Positions 31,190-39,648 of a DNA stretch of 64,000 nucleotides are shown in pieces. The notes under the pieces were generated by a model, which saw nothing but the letters and a program-made list of their open reading frames with translations, had not been told where the DNA came from and ran no database searches. The first letter of the stretch is position 1. Each line of letters begins with the position of its first letter. The DNA lies in the NCBI GenBank assembly GCA_964211495.1, contig CAXORL010000001.1:124001-188000 (forward strand), given 5' to 3'. The DNA is from Faucicola osloensis_B (GTDB lineage: Bacteria; Pseudomonadota; Gammaproteobacteria; Pseudomonadales; Moraxellaceae). The position numbers and the translations under genes were made by a program.

Positions 31190-33408
31190 TGAGCGATAAA
31201 ATACTAGACGAAATCAAACAGCGCTTGAAGCAAGCCGAGGACTATTGGCAAGAAAACTATCAGCGCGGCGTTGAAGATAAAGAGTTTGTCACAGTCGAAG
31301 GCGCACAATGGGGCTTGCATGAAGTTCAAAAGCGTAAAGATGATGGTAAGCCTAGCCTTGAGTTTAATATGTGCCGTGCGTACTGCCGTCAGCAAATCAA
31401 CACCCAGCGTCAAAATCGTCCACAGGCTAAAGTTGTGCCAGTCGATAATGGGGCTGACGCAGATAAAGCAAACTTGATTGAAGGCTTAATCAAAGACACT
31501 GAGGAGGCAACCGATGCAGAATCAGCATACGACACAGCCGCAGAAAATGCCGTGTATGGTGGGATTGGTTTTTATCGTTTGGTTACGGATTACGTCAGTG
31601 AATTATCATTCAACCAAGAACCAAAGTTTATGCCAGTGCAAAACCCTCATGCGGTCTATATCGACCCATTAAGCCGTGCGCTTGACGGTTCGGATATGAC
31701 GTGGGCAATCGTCGGTGATTGGGTCAGTAAAGACGATATCGTTGAACAATACGGCAATGACGCAGCCGTGGACTTTGAAGATAGCAATTACTCAGATTGG
31801 TACGATGATAGCGATAAGACATTGCGCATTGTTGAGTATTTCAAACTTGAGGAAGTCAAAGACACGCTTTGGCTACTGACTGATGGCACGTCAAACTATA
31901 AATCTGTGCTAAGTGAGCAACTTGGCAGCGATGAAACCGCGTTGACAGCGGCGGGTATTTTACAAGCGACACGCCCAACGACACGAAAAGAAGTGAAGTG
32001 GTACAAAGTATCTGGCGCAAAAGTGCTTGAAGAAAACACTTTTCCTGGTCGCTATATCCCCATCGTACCTGTCTATGGCGAAGTCACTTGGGTGCAAGAA
32101 AAGCGGTATATTTTCTCCTTGGTGCATTTTGCCAAAGACCCACAGCGATTATTCAACTACTGGAAATCAACCGAAGCGCACATTTTGCAGAAAAACCAAG
32201 ATGATATTTTGGTGGCAGACGCTGAAGGCGTATCAGGGCATGAAGAACAATGGCAAAATCCTAGCAAATATGCGGCTGTTTATTATAACTTTGTTGATGA
32301 GTCTGGCAATCAACGTCCTGCTCCATTTCGCATGGGTGCAGCACAGCCTCCAGTGGGCGTATTAAACGCGGCTGAAAGCGCAAAGCAGGGCATTACTGAC
32401 ATTCTCAATATGCATGCGCCAGTGATGGGCGGTCAGGGCAATGAAACGTCAGGCGTGGCGATTGGTATGCGTCAACGTCAATCGGAAACCGCTCAATTTC
32501 ATCTACAAGACAACTTAAACAAATCAATTCGCCACGGTGCAAAAATATTGCTTGGGCTTTATCAGGCACTCTACACCGTGCCGATGGTTAGACGCATTGT
32601 CGGTGTCGATGGTGAAAGCGAACAAGTCAAACTGTTTGAAGAAACCGCCAAAGGCGTGATGGCTGATGTGACAGTTGGGCGTTATGACGTACGCATGGAC
32701 ACGGGACCGTCATTTAATACGCAGCGTGAGCAAAACTTTGCGCTGATGATGCAGCTTTTGAGCATGAATCCGCAGTTGTTTAGCCTAATTGGTGATATCT
32801 TGCTGCAAAACTCACCACTGCTTAATGCCAAAGAGATTGCCGAGCGCATCAAGTCAACGATGCCGCCACAGCTCACAGGCAAAGAGCAGCAAATTGACCC
32901 TGAGCAAGCCAAAGCGCAAATCATGCAGCTTGACCAGTTGGTGCAAAAAATGACCGCTGAAATCGAGCAGTTGCAAGGCTTGGTCAATGACAAAGATGCG
33001 GATAGACAGCTTGAGTTAGTCAAAATCCAACTGCAAGCAGAAAAAGACATCCGAGTGGCACAAATCAATGCTGAGAGCAAAGCCGATGTTGAGGAGTTAA
33101 AGGGCGTTGTGTCGCTACTCACTCAGCATATGGGTAACTTGCAAGCCGTTGAGCAAATGGTGCCTGAAGAATGGATGGAAACTAGCGAATACGACCAAGA
33201 ATTACCCGAACATGAATTACCTCCGCAGCATGAAATGGACGAGCCGCCACCCATGCCAAGCGAAAACATTGAGAACCCTGCCGAATCCGAGCAGGGTTTT
33301 TTAATGCCTGAACAGGCTCAAAACTTCGCCCCTGAATCTGACCAGTTTGGGGATAGCGTATCGGTCAATGATATGGAGCAACCCAATGCAAACGATGGAC
33401 AATATTGA
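31189..33408 (+). CDS. P22-type portal protein
   Basis: A 739-residue dodecameric ring at the capsid vertex through which DNA enters and leaves. The N-terminus (LEFNMCRAYCRQQINTQRQN), FMPVQNPHAVYIDPLSRA, and MGGQGNETSGVAIGMRQRQ blocks are characteristic of gp1-like portals. The last 200 residues form a long Gln/Glu-rich helix and then an acidic, proline-rich tail, recalling the barrel of P22 gp1. It is followed by scaffold and coat in P22 order, with a short overlap into the scaffold gene. Confidence 0.93.
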   Translation: MSDKILDEIKQRLKQAEDYWQENYQRGVEDKEFVTVEGAQWGLHEVQKRKDDGKPSLEFNMCRAYCRQQINTQRQNRPQAKVVPVDNGADADKANLIEGLIKDTEEATDAESAYDTAAENAVYGGIGFYRLVTDYVSELSFNQEPKFMPVQNPHAVYIDPLSRALDGSDMTWAIVGDWVSKDDIVEQYGNDAAVDFEDSNYSDWYDDSDKTLRIVEYFKLEEVKDTLWLLTDGTSNYKSVLSEQLGSDETALTAAGILQATRPTTRKEVKWYKVSGAKVLEENTFPGRYIPIVPVYGEVTWVQEKRYIFSLVHFAKDPQRLFNYWKSTEAHILQKNQDDILVADAEGVSGHEEQWQNPSKYAAVYYNFVDESGNQRPAPFRMGAAQPPVGVLNAAESAKQGITDILNMHAPVMGGQGNETSGVAIGMRQRQSETAQFHLQDNLNKSIRHGAKILLGLYQALYTVPMVRRIVGVDGESEQVKLFEETAKGVMADVTVGRYDVRMDTGPSFNTQREQNFALMMQLLSMNPQLFSLIGDILLQNSPLLNAKEIAERIKSTMPPQLTGKEQQIDPEQAKAQIMQLDQLVQKMTAEIEQLQGLVNDKDADRQLELVKIQLQAEKDIRVAQINAESKADVEELKGVVSLLTQHMGNLQAVEQMVPEEWMETSEYDQELPEHELPPQHEMDEPPPMPSENIENPAESEQGFLMPEQAQNFAPESDQFGDSVSVNDMEQPNANDGQY

Positions 33409-34189
33409 TACTGACAACGTGGCAACCGCTGACACGGAAAATACTAGCGCAGATAGTCAGGATATCGAACAGCCACAAGCCGAACCCGAAGCGGTTGAAC
33501 AAACCGAAGAAGAAAAGGCAGAACAAGCCAAGCAAGAACAGGAAACTGAAAAGCAAAGCCGCTCACAAAAGCGGATTCAGCAGCTCGCTCGTGAAAAAGC
33601 CGAACTACAACGTAAAGTAGCCGAGTATGAGCAAAAGCAATCAGAGCCTAAAGCGTCTGACGCGCCGAACATCGAGGATTTTGACGATTATTCGGAGTAT
33701 CAAAAAGCGCAGCAGGAATACTATGTTGCTCAAGCTGAACAGCGTGTACTTGCCAAACTTGAAGCTGAAAAAGCCCAGCAATCACAGGTCGAACAACAAG
33801 CAGAATTTGAAACTGCTATCAGCGAGTTAAAAGATGGCGGTGTTGATGTAGATGGATTGATGGCAAAGGCTAATACATTGCCGCCGCTACCCATCACGCT
33901 TGACCAATTCGGACTATCTGCCAAAGACACATTAAGTCTAGCCGCTGAATTACTGCAAAACGATGATTTATACATCGAGTTATCACAGCTAAACCCAGTG
34001 CAAGCAGCGGTGAAAATTGGGCAAATGATTGCAAGCAAACAACCATCAACTGCTGCACCCGCTAAGGTGCCAACGGCTCCACCACCTATTAAACCCGTTA
34101 CCGCCAATGCGCCCGTTGCTAAAGACCCTAGCAAAATGTCGGACGATGAGTGGTATCGACAAGAATCCCAAAAACGAAAAGGTAAATAA
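33386..34189 (+). CDS. Scaffolding-like protein
   Basis: A 267-residue protein between portal and coat, the place of P22 gene 8. The start at 33386 has GGAG seven bases upstream. It is dominated by Glu, Gln and Lys-rich coiled coil (residues 20-150), then a Pro/Ala-rich linker (about 225-250) and a short charged C-terminal segment DPSKMSDDEWYRQESQKRKG, consistent with a coat-binding helix. Composition and position, not sequence identity, support the call. Confidence 0.75.
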   Translation: MQTMDNIDTDNVATADTENTSADSQDIEQPQAEPEAVEQTEEEKAEQAKQEQETEKQSRSQKRIQQLAREKAELQRKVAEYEQKQSEPKASDAPNIEDFDDYSEYQKAQQEYYVAQAEQRVLAKLEAEKAQQSQVEQQAEFETAISELKDGGVDVDGLMAKANTLPPLPITLDQFGLSAKDTLSLAAELLQNDDLYIELSQLNPVQAAVKIGQMIASKQPSTAAPAKVPTAPPPIKPVTANAPVAKDPSKMSDDEWYRQESQKRKGK

Positions 34190-34192
34190 TTT

Positions 34193-35386
34193 ATGGCAAA
34201 TCAAATTTTAACCCACCAAATGATTGCGCGTGAAGCGGCTAAAATGCTTGAAGAAGAAGCACCGTTTTTAGCAAACATCAACAAAGGACGCCAAGACGAG
34301 TTTGGCGCAGACACACAAGGCTACAAAAAAGGCGATACGGTCACTATCAAAATCCCAACCGCGGGTAAAGTGTTTGATGGTGCCGTGTTCGCAGGTGGCG
34401 GCTCAGGCACTGACGTGGTGGAAGATAAAGTCAACTTGACGCTTGACACCCAAAAGCACGTTGCATTGCAGTTTGGCGCCAAAGAAAAGCTGTTAAACAT
34501 CACTGACTTCAAAGAGCGCATCTTGCGTCCACAAATGCAGACCTTGGCGTCTGTGGTTGAAGCTGACTTGATGATGCGCGGCGTGATTGGTACACCAAAC
34601 CAAGTAGCAATGAATTTAGCAGGCTCAAACCCATCTAACGCATTGGCATTGGCACGCGCAAAGTTAAACCAATACCTTGCGCCTAAAGGTGATCGCAATG
34701 CGTTAATCACCAGTACCGCTAATGTAGCATTGTCTGGCGAAGTATCACGCATGTGGAACCCAACCAAGACCAGTGAAAAAGCCTACATTGACGGCTATGT
34801 TGCCACCGCGTATGGTCAAGATATCTTTGAACATCAATCAATTCCAGTATTTGCCAATGGTACAGCCGCAGGCATTACCGTGTCAGGTGCAAGTCAAGGC
34901 GGTAGCACGTTGACCATGGTAGCATCAAACGCTGGCACGTTGGTACAAGGCACTGTGTTTACTATTGCAGGCGTTAACGCTGTCCATCCGCTCACTGGCG
35001 TTGATATGGGTACATTGCAGCAATTTGTGGTCAAAGAAACCAAAAATGTTGGTGCTGCAACCGCAGTAAGCATTTACCCAGCCATTAACCCACTTGCACC
35101 GAACAAAACCGTCACTGCTTCACCTGCCAATGGCGCGGCTGTCACTGTGGTGTCGGTCAATGGTCCACAAAACTTGGTATTCCACAAAGATGCGTTTACT
35201 GCCGCATTTGCACCATTGCCAGTCTTAGCATCGTGCGAAGGCTACACAGCGCGTTTGCCAAGTGGCGTAAACGTGCGTGTAATGACGTTTGGCGATGGTA
35301 ACAACGATATCGAGCGTACCCGTATCGATGTGTTGTATGGCTTTCAAACTGTACGTGGTATTCATGCAAGCCGCGTAACGCAGTAA
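34193..35386 (+). CDS. P22-like major capsid (coat) protein
   Basis: A 397-residue HK97-fold shell protein. The start NQILTHQMIAREAAKMLEEE, GYKKGDTVTIKIP, and the C-terminal FHKDAFTAAFAPLPVLASCEG with RTRIDVLYGFQTVR are typical of P22 gp5-family coats. A valine/glycine/threonine-rich insert (about 215-330) matches the place of the P22 I-domain/surface insertion. A terminator follows at 35403, which probably tunes the ratio to downstream tail genes. Confidence 0.93.
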   Translation: MANQILTHQMIAREAAKMLEEEAPFLANINKGRQDEFGADTQGYKKGDTVTIKIPTAGKVFDGAVFAGGGSGTDVVEDKVNLTLDTQKHVALQFGAKEKLLNITDFKERILRPQMQTLASVVEADLMMRGVIGTPNQVAMNLAGSNPSNALALARAKLNQYLAPKGDRNALITSTANVALSGEVSRMWNPTKTSEKAYIDGYVATAYGQDIFEHQSIPVFANGTAAGITVSGASQGGSTLTMVASNAGTLVQGTVFTIAGVNAVHPLTGVDMGTLQQFVVKETKNVGAATAVSIYPAINPLAPNKTVTASPANGAAVTVVSVNGPQNLVFHKDAFTAAFAPLPVLASCEGYTARLPSGVNVRVMTFGDGNNDIERTRIDVLYGFQTVRGIHASRVTQ

Positions 35387-35402
35387 TCACATTAACCCAT
35401 AG

Positions 35403-35430
35403 ACAGGCGGCTTTGGTCGTCTGTTTTTAT
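35403..35430 (+). terminator. Terminator after the coat gene
   Basis: ACAGGCG / CGTCTGT stem with one G-U pair and a T5 tract. Lies inside the late operon. Confidence 0.65.
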
Positions 35431-35446
35431 TTGTGGAGTAAAAACG

Positions 35447-35788
35447 ATGGAATACCCCAAAGCATTATACCTTGGCGATACCGTAACCAATGAGATGGTT
35501 ATTGTTCACGACGAGGACGAAGAAACCCAAGCCCGTGAGCATGGTGCAGTGGATTTTGGCGATTTGCCTGAAGGTGAAGCGATTGAGCCGGTAGCGAATG
35601 ACGAACTGCCCGAAGCATATGCAAATGCCATGGCGCGTATCGCTGAGCTTGAAACCGAAGTGCGCGGCTATCAGCTTAAAGACATGCAAGCCGATGAACT
35701 CAAAGCGATTTTGACAGAACGTAAAATCGAATTTGGCAGCCGTGACAGCAAAGACATGCTTTTAAAATTGGTCATTGAATCGGAATAA
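35447..35788 (+). CDS. Hypothetical head protein with C-terminal SAP/HeH-like motif
   Basis: A 113-residue acidic protein. The C-terminal 35 residues (MQADELKAILTERKIEFGSR, then DMLLKLVIE) have the helix-extended loop-helix pattern of SAP/HeH domains found in phage head-completion genes. The N-terminus (YPKALYLGDTVTNEMVIVHD) resembles short phage proteins between coat and connector. It lies four bases before the gp4-like gene. Confidence 0.7.
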   Translation: MEYPKALYLGDTVTNEMVIVHDEDEETQAREHGAVDFGDLPEGEAIEPVANDELPEAYANAMARIAELETEVRGYQLKDMQADELKAILTERKIEFGSRDSKDMLLKLVIESE

Positions 35789-35791
35789 CCC

Positions 35792-36475
35792 ATGAACGTC
35801 AGCAAAATCGTATCAGCCGCGTTAAAGCAATTAGGCGTGTTGGCAGCCGGTGAAAACGCCAGTGGCGAAGAAGTTGCTGACGCGATTGAAGCCTTGCAAG
35901 ATATTTTAAGCCAGTGGGCTACGCACAAGCTGTATGTCCACAAAGCCACCACAATCACCATTCCACTGTCAAAAGGTCGCAATACTTACCTTATTGGCAA
36001 GATTGAAGGTGATTGCTGTGAGTATGAATTAACGTGCTGTGGTGAGCTGCTTGCCCGTCCAGATATCACGGCAGAAATTGCCAGTATCTCGGACAAAGCT
36101 TGGCTTGATGATAAGCCAATCACCCTTGTGCGTGATACCAATGACAGCAAATACGCTGGCGTGACCTACCAAGTTGATAACCCTAATTGGTCATTTATCA
36201 TTGATACCGATGGCGGTGAGCTTAAAATCAAAGCATTTACCTTGCCATTTGACCTATGCCCACATGATGAATTGCACTTGCCAAAACAGTATGAGCGTGC
36301 GTTAAAACTGACCTTGGCTATTGAGATTGCCCCAATGTTTGGGGTCGAGCCATCGAGCGCATTGGTGGTTAATCAGCGCAATGCCATTAACTTGCTCAAG
36401 CGCTCGAATATCACCCCGTTATACGTCAAAAACTCAATTAATATTGGAGTAGGTAATCGTGGCTGCACTTATTGA
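35792..36475 (+). CDS. P22 gp4-like head-to-tail adaptor
   Basis: A 227-residue tail accessory factor. The opening NVSKIVSAALKQLGVLAAGE followed by EEVADAIEALQDILSQWA is the family's hallmark, with a Trp-rich beta domain after it and a C-terminal segment LPKQYERALKLTLAIEIAP. It would bind the portal ring first during tail assembly. Its end overlaps the gp10-like gene by 17 bases. Confidence 0.88.
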   Translation: MNVSKIVSAALKQLGVLAAGENASGEEVADAIEALQDILSQWATHKLYVHKATTITIPLSKGRNTYLIGKIEGDCCEYELTCCGELLARPDITAEIASISDKAWLDDKPITLVRDTNDSKYAGVTYQVDNPNWSFIIDTDGGELKIKAFTLPFDLCPHDELHLPKQYERALKLTLAIEIAPMFGVEPSSALVVNQRNAINLLKRSNITPLYVKNSINIGVGNRGCTY

Positions 36476-37865
36476 TATCCCCATTGTAGGGCAGTCTTAT
36501 CACTTGCAAGATTGGGCGATTGACTGCCAGCGGACACTTAATCTATATCCACAGGTTATCGAAAGCGGTAACACGCAGTCAGTAAGCGCACTACTGCCCA
36601 CTGAAGGACTGGTAAAGCGTTTTGAGTTTACAGGCGCAATCCGTGGGCTTTATACCTTGCCTGACCGTTTTTTGGTGGTGGCTGGCACAGCATTGTACGT
36701 TGTTAAAAATGGCACGTCACAGCAGATTGGTGAGATTAGTGGCACTGACTTAGTGACGTTTGCCGATGACAGCGTGCAAGTGATGATTGTCGGTGATAAT
36801 GCCTACCGCTACAAAATGGCTGATAACAGTTTGACCAAGCTACTAATTAACGATGATACAGGTTTTTTTGGTGCGTCATCGGTGACGTTTTTAGACTCTC
36901 GGTTTGTTTGGTCAGTACCCAATAGCGGCAAAATACAATGGTCAAACTTACTAAGCACCACGACAACCGCGCTAAATTATGCCACGGCTGAAGCGCAAAG
37001 CGATAACCTAGTGCGTGTGATAGCCAGTAATGGGCAATTATGGCTTATCGGTGTCAAAACCACTGAAATTTGGAATAGTACAGGCTCGCAGGACTTGCCT
37101 TATCAGCGTACCAGTGGCGCATATATCCCAGTAGGCTGCGCGGCTAAAGACTCCGTTAGCGCATTTGGTAGTAGCTTGATTTGGCTATCACAAACCGAAC
37201 ATGGCAACGCGCAAATTGTCATGACGCAAGGCTACCAAGTGAGCCGCATTAGCAATCATGCCATTGAAAATGAGCTTGCCAGTTACGCGCAGATTGATGA
37301 CGCCTATGCCTTTAGCTATCAGCGCGAGGGGCATAGCTTTTATGTGATTAGTTTTCCCACTGCCAAAAAAACGTGGGTGTATGACGCGGCAACGCAGATG
37401 TGGCATGAGCGCAGTTTTTACAACGCTGAAACCTTTAGTCACGAACACCACCGCGCTAACAGTCATTGCTTTTTTGATGGTGAGCATTTGGTCGGTGACC
37501 GTGCCAATGGCTTGGTGTATCGATTATGCCCAAACTGCCAAACTGACAATGGTAGCTTAATCATGCGTGAGCGCGTCACGCCTTGCCTTAATCCACAGGG
37601 GCAGCGCCTTGTTTTTGATGAACTCGAAATCATTGCCCAAGTGGGGCAGGATGACAATGCCAAGCCACTAATCATGTTCGATTGGTCGGATGACAAAGGG
37701 CGCACTTGGTCAAACGATAGACAAGAAAGCTTAGGCGGTATCGGTGAGTACAAAAAACGGCTGATTTTTCGCAGACTTGGGCAGTCATTTAACCGTGTCT
37801 TTCGTGTACGCATGACTGACGCAGCAAGATTGATTCTATTGGGTGCAAAAGCAAAGGTGAGATAA
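36459..37865 (+). CDS. P22 gp10-like packaged-DNA stabilisation protein
   Basis: A 468-residue tail hub protein. The N-terminus (IPIVGQSYHLQDWAIDCQRT, then NLYPQVIESG) and beta-rich blocks LIGVKTTEIWNSTGS and FGSSLIWLSQTEHGNAQIV are typical of P22 gp10. It plugs the portal after packaging and forms the attachment collar for tailspikes. One base separates it from the next gene. Confidence 0.9.
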   Translation: MAALIDIPIVGQSYHLQDWAIDCQRTLNLYPQVIESGNTQSVSALLPTEGLVKRFEFTGAIRGLYTLPDRFLVVAGTALYVVKNGTSQQIGEISGTDLVTFADDSVQVMIVGDNAYRYKMADNSLTKLLINDDTGFFGASSVTFLDSRFVWSVPNSGKIQWSNLLSTTTTALNYATAEAQSDNLVRVIASNGQLWLIGVKTTEIWNSTGSQDLPYQRTSGAYIPVGCAAKDSVSAFGSSLIWLSQTEHGNAQIVMTQGYQVSRISNHAIENELASYAQIDDAYAFSYQREGHSFYVISFPTAKKTWVYDAATQMWHERSFYNAETFSHEHHRANSHCFFDGEHLVGDRANGLVYRLCPNCQTDNGSLIMRERVTPCLNPQGQRLVFDELEIIAQVGQDDNAKPLIMFDWSDDKGRTWSNDRQESLGGIGEYKKRLIFRRLGQSFNRVFRVRMTDAARLILLGAKAKVR

Positions 37866-38204
37866 ATGCCACAAATTCCCCGCGTATCGCAAGTCCCAAT
37901 TATTGAGCCGATGTATACCAATGGCGTGATGAACCCAACATGGGTGCGATTCTTTGAGAAACTAGCGTCAATGCTCAACACAGGTGATTTGGCGGACTTG
38001 CTCACTTTGCTACAGCTTGCCAACCAATTACCAACACAAGCGGCACTTGGTCAGTTGAGCATGAATATGCCAACCGCTCAGTTTGATATGGTCGCTGTAC
38101 CAGTGATGCCCAGTGAGATGATGCCAACTATCACTACGTTTATCCCTCAAACTACCACTTTTGATATGGTCGCTATGCCAACCAGTGAGATTATTGCCCC
38201 ATGA
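37866..38204 (+). CDS. Hypothetical protein in the tail-needle position
   Basis: A 112-residue Pro/Met/Thr-rich protein following gp10, where P22 has the gp26 needle, but it lacks gp26's long coiled coil. N-terminal part RVSQVPIIEPMYTNGVMNPT and WVRFFEKLASMLNTGD; the C-terminal part has two imperfect copies of FDMVA(V/M)P...SE. Could be a short plug or needle substitute. The gene overlaps the next start by four bases. Confidence 0.6.
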   Translation: MPQIPRVSQVPIIEPMYTNGVMNPTWVRFFEKLASMLNTGDLADLLTLLQLANQLPTQAALGQLSMNMPTAQFDMVAVPVMPSEMMPTITTFIPQTTTFDMVAMPTSEIIAP

Positions 38205-38527
38205 TTCGATACCTAAACCCATTCAAGCCGCAAAGTCTAGTTGCAGATAATAATATTGCTTATGTCGTGCCCGGCTTGTCAGTCTCTCAAATTCGCGCAT
38301 TAACATTCCACAACGCCACGGAAAGCCCGATTAGCGTTGAGGTGTATTTAGTCCCTGCCAGTGGCTCAGTGCAAGCGTCTAATCGCTTAGTTAAGAAAAC
38401 ACTGGGCACCAATGAAAGTTATCTTTGCCCCGAAGTTATTAATCATGTGCTTACCGAAGGTATGCAAGTGGTGCTTGTGGGGCAAGGCGCCAATGCTACG
38501 CTATCAATCATGGAACAGTCTGTATGA
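38201..38527 (+). CDS. Small beta-rich virion-like protein
   Basis: A 108-residue protein, mostly predicted beta strands (IRALTFHNATESPISVEVYL, VVLVGQGANATLSIMEQ), resembling small phage decoration or tail proteins that package an immunoglobulin-like fold. No family assigned. Overlaps both neighbours by four bases (ATGA). Confidence 0.6.
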   Translation: MIRYLNPFKPQSLVADNNIAYVVPGLSVSQIRALTFHNATESPISVEVYLVPASGSVQASNRLVKKTLGTNESYLCPEVINHVLTEGMQVVLVGQGANATLSIMEQSV

Positions 38528-38970
38528 TAACCATTAACCGCGAAAAATGGGCGGACTGCATTAATGAGCTTATGCCGCTATGTCAGCAGGTTTTTGCGTT
38601 AGAAGAAGCGCGTTTTACTGGCTTAAAACTCGATTTTGACACAGAAATGTATCACGCTGTTGAACGTTGCGACCGTTTTCATTGCTTGGTGATGCGAGAA
38701 AACGGTAAGGCTATTGGTTTTCACTGGTTATTTACCACGCCAATGATGCGGCATAAAGGTTATGTGCACGCACATACCGATGCGATTTTTGTATTGCCTG
38801 AACATCGCAAACACTCAGCAAAACTACTCGAATACTCAACGCAGTATATCAAAGAGCGCGCCAGCTTTTGGACGCTCGCAAATCTACAAGCCAAAGATAA
38901 TAGTAAGCTTTGGCAGCACAAGGGTTTTGAGTCAATCGAAACGATTATGTTTAAAAAATTAGGGGAATAA
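38524..38970 (+). CDS. GNAT-like acetyltransferase domain protein
   Basis: A 148-residue protein with the GNAT layout: FHCLVMRENGKAIGFHWLFT (strand 3-4), then YVHAHTDAIFVLPEHRKHSA, which carries the V-x-P-x-x-R-x-x-x motif A that holds acetyl-CoA pyrophosphate, and WQHKGFESIETIMFKKL at the end. Such genes appear among internal-virion genes of podophages. The substrate is unknown; protein or nucleobase acetylation, or a purely structural role, are all possible. Confidence 0.75.
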   Translation: MITINREKWADCINELMPLCQQVFALEEARFTGLKLDFDTEMYHAVERCDRFHCLVMRENGKAIGFHWLFTTPMMRHKGYVHAHTDAIFVLPEHRKHSAKLLEYSTQYIKERASFWTLANLQAKDNSKLWQHKGFESIETIMFKKLGE

Positions 38971-38971
38971 T

Positions 38972-39640
38972 ATGTCATTTGTTACTGATTTTGTCGGCGA
39001 TGTCATTGGTGACATAACAGGTGCTAATAAGCAAGCGAAAGCCGCGCAAAATGCGGCTAAAACCCAAGCAAAGGCAGCAGAAAAAGCCAGTCAAATTCAA
39101 AAAGATATGTTTGACCAGGTGCGAAGTGATTTAAACCCCTATCGCACGGCTGGTAGTGACGCACTGGCTCAGTTAATGGGCAAAATGCAGCCTAATGGTT
39201 TTTTTAATCAAACCTACTCAGGGCAAGATATTTATGATGACCCTAGCTACCAATTCCGTGTCAATCAAGGTAATAACGCCATTCAAGGTAGTGCAGCGTC
39301 ACAAGGCGGTTTGTTGTCGGGGGCAACGCTTAAAGCCCTGCAAAACTATGGTCAAGAGTCAGCGAGCCAAGAGTATCAAAACGCCTATAATCGATTTAAT
39401 GCTGACCAAACCAACCAATACAACCGCTTGTCTAACTTGGTAGGCATTGGGCAAAATGCGGCAGCTCAAACAGGCAGCGCAGGCACACAAACCGCGCAAG
39501 CGATTGCAAACAACACCATGCAAGGCGCTAACTCACAGGCGGCAGGCACGATTGCAGCGGGTAATAGTGTCGCTAATGGTTTTGGGTCATTGCTTGGTTT
39601 GGTGGGCACGGCTGCAAAATTCATAAATCCAGTAATTTGA
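38972..39640 (+). CDS. DNA ejection protein (P22 gp7-like position)
   Basis: A 222-residue Ala/Gln/Asn/Gly-rich protein. It begins SFVTDFVGDVIGDITGANKQ with a following Ala/Lys helix, has the FDQVRSDLNPYRTAGSDAL and YDDPSYQFRVNQGNNAIQ blocks common to podophage ejection proteins, and ends in a hydrophobic glycine-rich helix (VANGFGSLLGLVGTAAKFI). It would leave the capsid with the DNA and help build a channel across the envelope. Confidence 0.78.
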   Translation: MSFVTDFVGDVIGDITGANKQAKAAQNAAKTQAKAAEKASQIQKDMFDQVRSDLNPYRTAGSDALAQLMGKMQPNGFFNQTYSGQDIYDDPSYQFRVNQGNNAIQGSAASQGGLLSGATLKALQNYGQESASQEYQNAYNRFNADQTNQYNRLSNLVGIGQNAAAQTGSAGTQTAQAIANNTMQGANSQAAGTIAAGNSVANGFGSLLGLVGTAAKFINPVI

Positions 39641-39648
39641 GGTGAGTT

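Noticed and set aside
32682..33122. Cysteine-rich minus-strand ORF in the portal gene
   Set aside because: It is the antisense of a Gln/Glu-rich coiled coil, which always reads as Cys/Ser/Leu-rich; not a real gene.
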